Of a stretch of DNA of 64,000 nucleotides, positions 60,708-64,000 are shown piece after piece (within the stretch, counting starts at the first letter, position 1; every line of letters starts with the position of its first letter). Made by a program: the position numbers and the translations under genes. The stretch spans positions 558,001-622,000 of the forward strand of contig JAEZST010000022.1 in assembly GCA_023443865.1 (NCBI GenBank). The letters run 5' to 3'. The notes beneath the pieces were generated by a model. That model ran no database searches. It was not told the DNA's origin and was given only the letters and a program-made list of their open reading frames with translations. The stretch is from Spirochaetota bacterium (GTDB taxonomy: Bacteria > Spirochaetota > Spirochaetia > Treponematales > Treponemataceae).

Positions 60708-61076
60708 ATGGACAGATACCAAAAGACAGAAACGGCGGCGAAGCGTCTCGGGGCGCTCATCGCCGAACACAAGGGCGGCGACGTGATGGTGCTTGACGTT
60801 CGGGAGCGGAATTCCTGGGCGGATTTTTTCGTAATCGCCACCGTTTCCAGTTCTACGCATTCCCGGGGCCTTCTCCGGCACGTGCAGGAAGCCCTGAAGG
60901 AGCTTGATTTGTCGGTGAGGCCGACCAGGCGAAAAAGCCCGGACGGCGAGGATTGGACGCTGATTGATTTGGGCGATATCGTGGTGCACCTGATGACCGC
61001 GCCCGCGCGCTCATTTTACGATTTGGAAAAACTGTGGTTCGGCGCCCCCGATCTCATGAAGGAAACAGAAAAGTAA
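60708..61076 (+). CDS. rsfS: Ribosomal silencing factor RsfS
   Basis: 122 residues (YbeB/Iojap family). Binds L14 and blocks subunit joining under starvation. VLDVRERNSWADFFVIATVSSSTHSR and WTLIDLGDIVVHLM are diagnostic. GCGAGGA lies 6 nt upstream of the ATG. Ends the obg-led set; strong terminator downstream. Confidence 0.97.
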   Translation: MDRYQKTETAAKRLGALIAEHKGGDVMVLDVRERNSWADFFVIATVSSSTHSRGLLRHVQEALKELDLSVRPTRRKSPDGEDWTLIDLGDIVVHLMTAPARSFYDLEKLWFGAPDLMKETEK

Positions 61077-61111
61077 CCAAGCCGGTCGGCGAATCGCGCC
61101 GCGAAAAAAAG

Positions 61112-61151
61112 AAAAAACGCCTGTTTCTCCCGGAAACAGGCGTTTTTTTTT
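61112..61151. terminator. Bidirectional terminator between rsfS and the acidic-protein gene
   Basis: AACGCCTGTTTC-5 nt-GAAACAGGCGTT with A-runs on one side and a T-run on the other, so it works for both converging genes. Confidence 0.93.
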
Positions 61152-61168
61152 AAGAAAGGACGAGTTCA

Positions 61169-61435
61169 TTATTCGTCGAAATCGTCGTATTCGAGGTCGT
61201 CGTCCTCGTAATCGTACTCGTCGTCCTCTTCGCTGAAGTCTCCTTCATCGTCGAAATCGTCAAATTCATCGTCGGTATCGTCGTCGAAGTCATCGCTTTC
61301 GTACTCTTCGAACCCGTCTTCCGATTCATCTTCGAAGTCGTCGTCCTCATAATCGTCATACGCGTCTTCGAATACGTATGATTTGCGGGAAGAGGTTTTC
61401 TCCAGTTCAATGTTGGTAAGCATGCGCCGTTCCAT
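61169..61435 (-). CDS. Small, extremely acidic protein with regularly spaced aromatic residues
   Basis: 88 residues. A short basic/neutral head (MERRMLTNIELEKTSSRKSYVF) is followed by ~66 residues of which about two thirds are Asp or Glu, broken every 3-5 residues by Phe or Tyr. There is no signal peptide or membrane segment. AAGGAAC precedes the ATG; a second ATG lies at residue 5. It stands alone on the minus strand with its own terminator, so it is probably an independent gene. It could be a DNA- or RNA-mimic, a chaperone for a basic protein, or a polymerase-associated acidic tail like RpoE-delta; none is shown. Confidence 0.65.
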   Translation of the reverse strand: MERRMLTNIELEKTSSRKSYVFEDAYDDYEDDDFEDESEDGFEEYESDDFDDDTDDEFDDFDDEGDFSEEDDEYDYEDDDLEYDDFDE

Positions 61436-61556
61436 CCGTTCCTTATCGATTGGCCTTAAGGCACGATTCTCGTGTCCTTTGAAACATAATTGAGAGCCTT
61501 TGGTTCTGTCAACTATCCCCCGATAAAAAAAACGCCGAAATCTCTATCCGCCTCCT

Positions 61557-61585
61557 TTGACAAAACCGCGCGTTTTCTGCATAAT
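61557..61585 (+). promoter_or_regulatory. Sigma-70 promoter of ispE
   Basis: TTGACA, 17 nt, CATAAT, ending 14 nt before the ATG (predicted leader ~8 nt, no ribosome site). Confidence 0.8.
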
Positions 61586-61599
61586 CACCTTCGGTTGCC

Positions 61600-62469
61600 A
61601 TGGAGAACTCCGTTAAGATCGACGCTCCCTGTAAACTCAATTTCCATCTCGCGGTCACCGGAATTCGGGACGACGGGTTTCATTCGATTGAAAGCCTGTT
61701 CCAGGCGGTATCGCTGGAAGACGCCCTAACGGTAACCGAAACGGCCGTGTCGGGCGAGTGCACGGTGCGTTGCCCGGCGCTTGAATTGCCCGAACGGAAT
61801 ACCGTATCCCAGGCGGTCGCCCTTTTTCGCGAGGAAACCGGGATATATTCGGGCGTGCGGATACTGCTTGAGAAGCGCATTCCCGCCGGCGCGGGACTCG
61901 GGGGCGGCTCTTCTGACGGGGCGGCGGCGCTTAAGGCGTTGAACGGTCTTTTTTCCGCCGGGTTGTCCCTTCCGCGAATCGCGGAAATGGCCGCGAAAAT
62001 CGGCAGCGACGTCCCTTTTTTCGTTCACGGGGGCGCGGCGCTCGTTTCGGGACGGGGAGAAACGGTACGCCCTATCGGTCCCCGGACCGACCTATACGGC
62101 GTTTTGATTTGGCCCGGAGCGCATAGTTCGACTCCGCGGGCTTATGGTTTGGTCGATGCCTGGAAGGCGGCCGGAGCGGCTGATCCCGCGTTGGGACTTA
62201 CGCTCGGCGAGCTGGAGGCTGAATATAGATCGCCGCCGCGGCAATGGCGGTTCGCGAACAGTTTCACGGTTCCCGTGAGCGGTTCGCTGGGCAAGATTGC
62301 CGCCGCCCTTGCCGATATAAAGGGCGCGGGCGCCGATTTTGCGGAAATGAGCGGTTCGGGTTCCGCGGTATTCGGAATTTTCGACGATTCCGACAAAGCG
62401 CGGCGCGCGAGGGCAAAGCTCGCGGAAAAATGGGAGGTATGCGTTAATTTTCTTTTACTTGCGTCCTGA
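61600..62469 (+). CDS. ispE: 4-diphosphocytidyl-2-C-methyl-D-erythritol kinase
   Basis: 289-residue GHMP kinase of the non-mevalonate isoprenoid pathway. APCKLNFHLAV at the N-terminus, ATP loop PAGAGLGGGSSDGAAAL, GSDVPFFVHGGAALVSGRGE and the C-terminal MSGSGSAVFGIF are diagnostic. Own promoter. The spoVG promoter overlaps its 3' end. Confidence 0.95.
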   Translation: MENSVKIDAPCKLNFHLAVTGIRDDGFHSIESLFQAVSLEDALTVTETAVSGECTVRCPALELPERNTVSQAVALFREETGIYSGVRILLEKRIPAGAGLGGGSSDGAAALKALNGLFSAGLSLPRIAEMAAKIGSDVPFFVHGGAALVSGRGETVRPIGPRTDLYGVLIWPGAHSSTPRAYGLVDAWKAAGAADPALGLTLGELEAEYRSPPRQWRFANSFTVPVSGSLGKIAAALADIKGAGADFAEMSGSGSAVFGIFDDSDKARRARAKLAEKWEVCVNFLLLAS

Positions 62470-62487
62470 CCGATGCAGTAGTACAAT
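62459..62487 (+). promoter_or_regulatory. Sigma-70 promoter of spoVG
   Basis: TTGCGT, 17 nt, TACAAT, starting in the last codons of ispE; leader ~45 nt with a normal ribosome site. Confidence 0.7.
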
Positions 62488-62538
62488 AAAGAACGGGTTT
62501 ATTTTCCCCGGTCCTTCTACTGTTAAGGAGACAAAAGT

Positions 62539-62829
62539 ATGGAGATTACGGATATCCGCATCAGAAAGGTTACAACGGAAGGCAAGCTTAAGGCGTACGT
62601 GACCGTGACTTTCGATAACTGCTTCGTGATCCATAACGTCAAGATCATCGAAGGTAAAACCGGTATGTTCATCGCCATGCCCAGCAGGAAGATACGGACC
62701 GGTGAATACAAAGACGTTGCGCATCCGATTTGCCCGGATTTCAGGACCCGGCTGCAAGATCGGGTACTCGCCGAATTCGAGGCGGGAAACATAGAAGAGA
62801 CAGTCGCGGCTGACCCGGCAGACCTGTAA
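62539..62829 (+). CDS. spoVG: SpoVG family nucleic-acid-binding protein
   Basis: 96 residues. MEITDIRIRKV, FVIHNVKIIEGKTGMFIAMPSRK and the basic IRTGEYKDVAHPI segment match SpoVG, a site-specific DNA/RNA-binding regulator in spirochaetes and Firmicutes. TAAGGAGA lies 8 nt before the ATG. Followed by tRNA-Gln(TTG), probably on the same transcript. Confidence 0.97.
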   Translation: MEITDIRIRKVTTEGKLKAYVTVTFDNCFVIHNVKIIEGKTGMFIAMPSRKIRTGEYKDVAHPICPDFRTRLQDRVLAEFEAGNIEETVAADPADL

Positions 62830-62885
62830 GTCCGTCAGGAAAGCGAGGTAATCCCTCGGCGCCCCGCTGCTTCGATATACATTAT

Positions 62886-62957
62886 TGGGACGTCGTCAAG
62901 CGGTAAGACAACGGTTTTTGGTACCGTCATTCGTTGGTTCGAATCCAGCCGTCCCAG
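62886..62957 (+). tRNA. tRNA-Gln (anticodon TTG)
   Basis: 72 nt. Acceptor TGGGACG pairs with CGTCCCA. The anticodon arm ACGGT-TTTTGGT-ACCGT gives TTG. T-arm region GTTGG-TTCGAAT-CCAGC. Discriminator G; CCA is not encoded. Second glutamine tRNA in the window. Confidence 0.93.
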
Positions 62958-62965
62958 CTCAATGA

Positions 62966-62999
62966 AACGGTTTCCGCCGAACGTGCGGAACCGTTCGTT
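62966..62999 (+). terminator. Probable terminator of spoVG-tRNA-Gln
   Basis: AACGGTTTCCGC and GCGGAACCGTT pair over 11 bp with one bulge; the downstream tail CGTTTATT is only moderately T-rich. Confidence 0.55.
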
Positions 63000-63068
63000 T
63001 ATTAACGCCTTTTTCAGACCGCTGGCCCTTCGCCGTGCGGGCGGGGAAAGGCATCAAGGAGCTCCTCA

Positions 63069-63674
63069 ATGAAGGAACAGAAAGTAATTAACGGTATAAC
63101 TCGCACCTCCACCGGTAAGGGCGCCGCGCGCCGCATGCGCAAAGAGGGTCGCCTTCCCGCGGTCATGTACGACGGACAGGGTAAGGCCACCATGATCGAG
63201 ATCGACGAAGTCGAATTCTCCAAGATCTATCACCTGATCACCGAGAGTACCCTGATCGATCTCAAGCTTGACGGAAAGGAAGATCACGTCGCCTTCGTCA
63301 AGGATATCCAGTACAATATCATTTCCGACCGCGTCGGCCACGTTGATTTTTACGCCGTTGATCCCGCTAAGGCCCTTCATACGAAGATCCCCGTACGGCT
63401 CACCGGTTCTCCCGAAGGTATCCGCTTGGGCGGTATTCTCGAGGCCGGCATCACCGATATCGTGGTGGAATGCCTTCCCCGCGACCTTCCCGAGCGCTGC
63501 CTTGTGGACGTTTCCAAACTGGAACTGAAGCACTCCATCCACGTCCGCGATCTCAAGCTGGGCGACAAGGTGAAGATTCACACTTCCGGCGACGCGACCG
63601 TCGCCACGCTCAAGTATACCAAGGCGGATATTCCCGCCGCGGCCGCAGAAGAGCCGGCTGCCCCCGCCAAATAA
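63069..63674 (+). CDS. rplY: 50S ribosomal protein L25/general stress protein Ctc
   Basis: 201 residues, the long (CTC) form with a C-terminal TL5-like domain. TSTGKGAARRMRKEGRLPAVMY is the 5S-rRNA-binding start; HVDFYAV and VECLPRDLPE mark the second domain. The C-terminus is Ala/Pro/Glu-rich. AAGGAG lies 9 nt before the ATG. Strong terminator follows. Confidence 0.96.
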   Translation: MKEQKVINGITRTSTGKGAARRMRKEGRLPAVMYDGQGKATMIEIDEVEFSKIYHLITESTLIDLKLDGKEDHVAFVKDIQYNIISDRVGHVDFYAVDPAKALHTKIPVRLTGSPEGIRLGGILEAGITDIVVECLPRDLPERCLVDVSKLELKHSIHVRDLKLGDKVKIHTSGDATVATLKYTKADIPAAAAEEPAAPAK

Positions 63675-63687
63675 GGCAACCGAGAAG

Positions 63688-63719
63688 AAGCGGCTCCGAA
63701 AGGGGCCGCTTTTTTTTTT
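63688..63719 (+). terminator. Intrinsic terminator after rplY
   Basis: AAGCGGCTCC-gaaa-GGGGCCGCTT (one G-T pair) followed by eight more T. Confidence 0.93.
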
Positions 63720-63736
63720 AATCAGGGAATATGCCC

Positions 63737-64000
63737 ATGCCAATCGATCCGGAACGAGTAGTAGCAGACTTTTTGAGGTCCCTTCCCGGCGGGATTGCCG
63801 GAAAGCGCCTTTTGGCGGCCGTTTCCGGCGGCGCCGACTCGGTCGCCCTGGTGGCGCTACTCGAAGCCCTCCGGGCTTCCCTCGGATTCTCCCTGGAGGC
63901 CATGACGGTTCAGCACGGAATTCGCACCGACGGAACGAGCGAGGGCGACGCGGATTTCGTCGCCGAACTGTGCGACGCGTTTACGCCGCCGGTTCCCTTG
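63737..64000 (+). CDS. tilS: tRNA(Ile)-lysidine synthase, N-terminal part (cut by window edge)
   Basis: The first 88 codons are visible. The PP-loop motif AAVSGGADSVALVALL and AMTVQHGIRTDG are typical of TilS, which modifies C34 of tRNA-Ile(CAU) with lysine. The start is taken at the second of two in-frame ATGs (63731 and 63737) because AGGGAA lies 7 nt before it. The gene continues past 64000. Confidence 0.85.
   Translation, partial: MPIDPERVVADFLRSLPGGIAGKRLLAAVSGGADSVALVALLEALRASLGFSLEAMTVQHGIRTDGTSEGDADFVAELCDAFTPPVPL

Noticed and set aside
61150..61410. Thr/Met-rich 86-codon minus-strand frame overlapping the acidic-protein gene
   Set aside because: It is the shifted frame of the GA-rich repeat-like coding sequence. 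The acidic frame has the ribosome site and clean ends.

Overview
The window looks like a chromosomal segment of a GC-rich, free-living or host-associated spirochaete of the Treponema/Spirochaetales type. The evidence is the mix of genes: an RpoS-like sigma factor, CHASE2-type adenylate cyclases, FecR-like exported proteins, a propeller-type diguanylate cyclase, two conserved proteins of the kind seen mainly in spirochaetes, and the rplU-prp-rpmA-obg-nadD-yqeK-LCP-rsfS order. This assignment is inference from protein families, not a database result. Coding density is very high, many neighbouring genes overlap by 1-11 nt, and no transposon, prophage or CRISPR is visible.

Layout. 1-10.6 kb (minus strand): an ECF sigma factor with a membrane partner; a hybrid histidine kinase next to a receiver-adenylate cyclase; guaA; glmS; and a YihY-type membrane protein fused to a cyclic-nucleotide-binding domain. 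10.7-14.8 kb (plus): dapA, asd and lysA with hairpins in every spacer, then a small exported protein. 14.9-24.6 kb: a CHASE2 adenylate cyclase and two cell-wall blocks (murD; murE-ddl-DapF-like), with a FecR-domain protein between. 24.6-29.8 kb: queD and a GldA/F/G-like ABC exporter with a DUF4340-like partner. 30-31.4 kb: an isolated hisH-hisF pair. 31.5-39.2 kb: a small membrane protein, a RecQ-type helicase, a SUMF1-domain protein, a propeller/GGDEF diguanylate cyclase and PepF. 39.3-47.2 kb: an MFS-HEAT fusion, an SH3 lipoprotein, an ABC-F ATPase, galE and an M20 peptidase. 47.2-51.0 kb: the RpoS-like sigma factor behind a sigma-54 promoter, a divergent polysaccharide deacetylase, tsaD and apt. 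51.1-64 kb: three tRNAs and housekeeping genes (argS, rplU-prp-rpmA, obg, nadD, yqeK, LCP, rsfS, ispE, spoVG, rplY, partial tilS).

Regulatory themes. (1) At least nine genes have a good sigma-70 promoter whose -10 box ends only 6-12 nt before the ATG, mostly without a convincing Shine-Dalgarno sequence, so their mRNAs should be leaderless or nearly so. Most other genes have clear GGAG-type sites, so two modes of initiation seem to coexist. (2) The RpoS-like gene has a GG-N10-GC sigma-54 promoter with paired upstream direct repeats, which suggests an RpoN-to-RpoS cascade like the one known in Borrelia. (3) Two class III adenylate cyclases and a cAMP-binding-domain membrane protein lie within 17 kb. 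(4) Perfect hairpins, often starting at a stop codon, fill several intergenic gaps. (5) The cell-wall genes are unusual: MurE has EDPR where DAP-specific enzymes have DNPR, and the DapF-like protein has alanine at both catalytic cysteine positions.

The only gene-free stretches near or above 300 bases are 47171-47450 (terminator, AT-rich regulatory region, sigma-54 promoter) and 51047-51490 (two tRNAs, hairpins, terminator, promoters).
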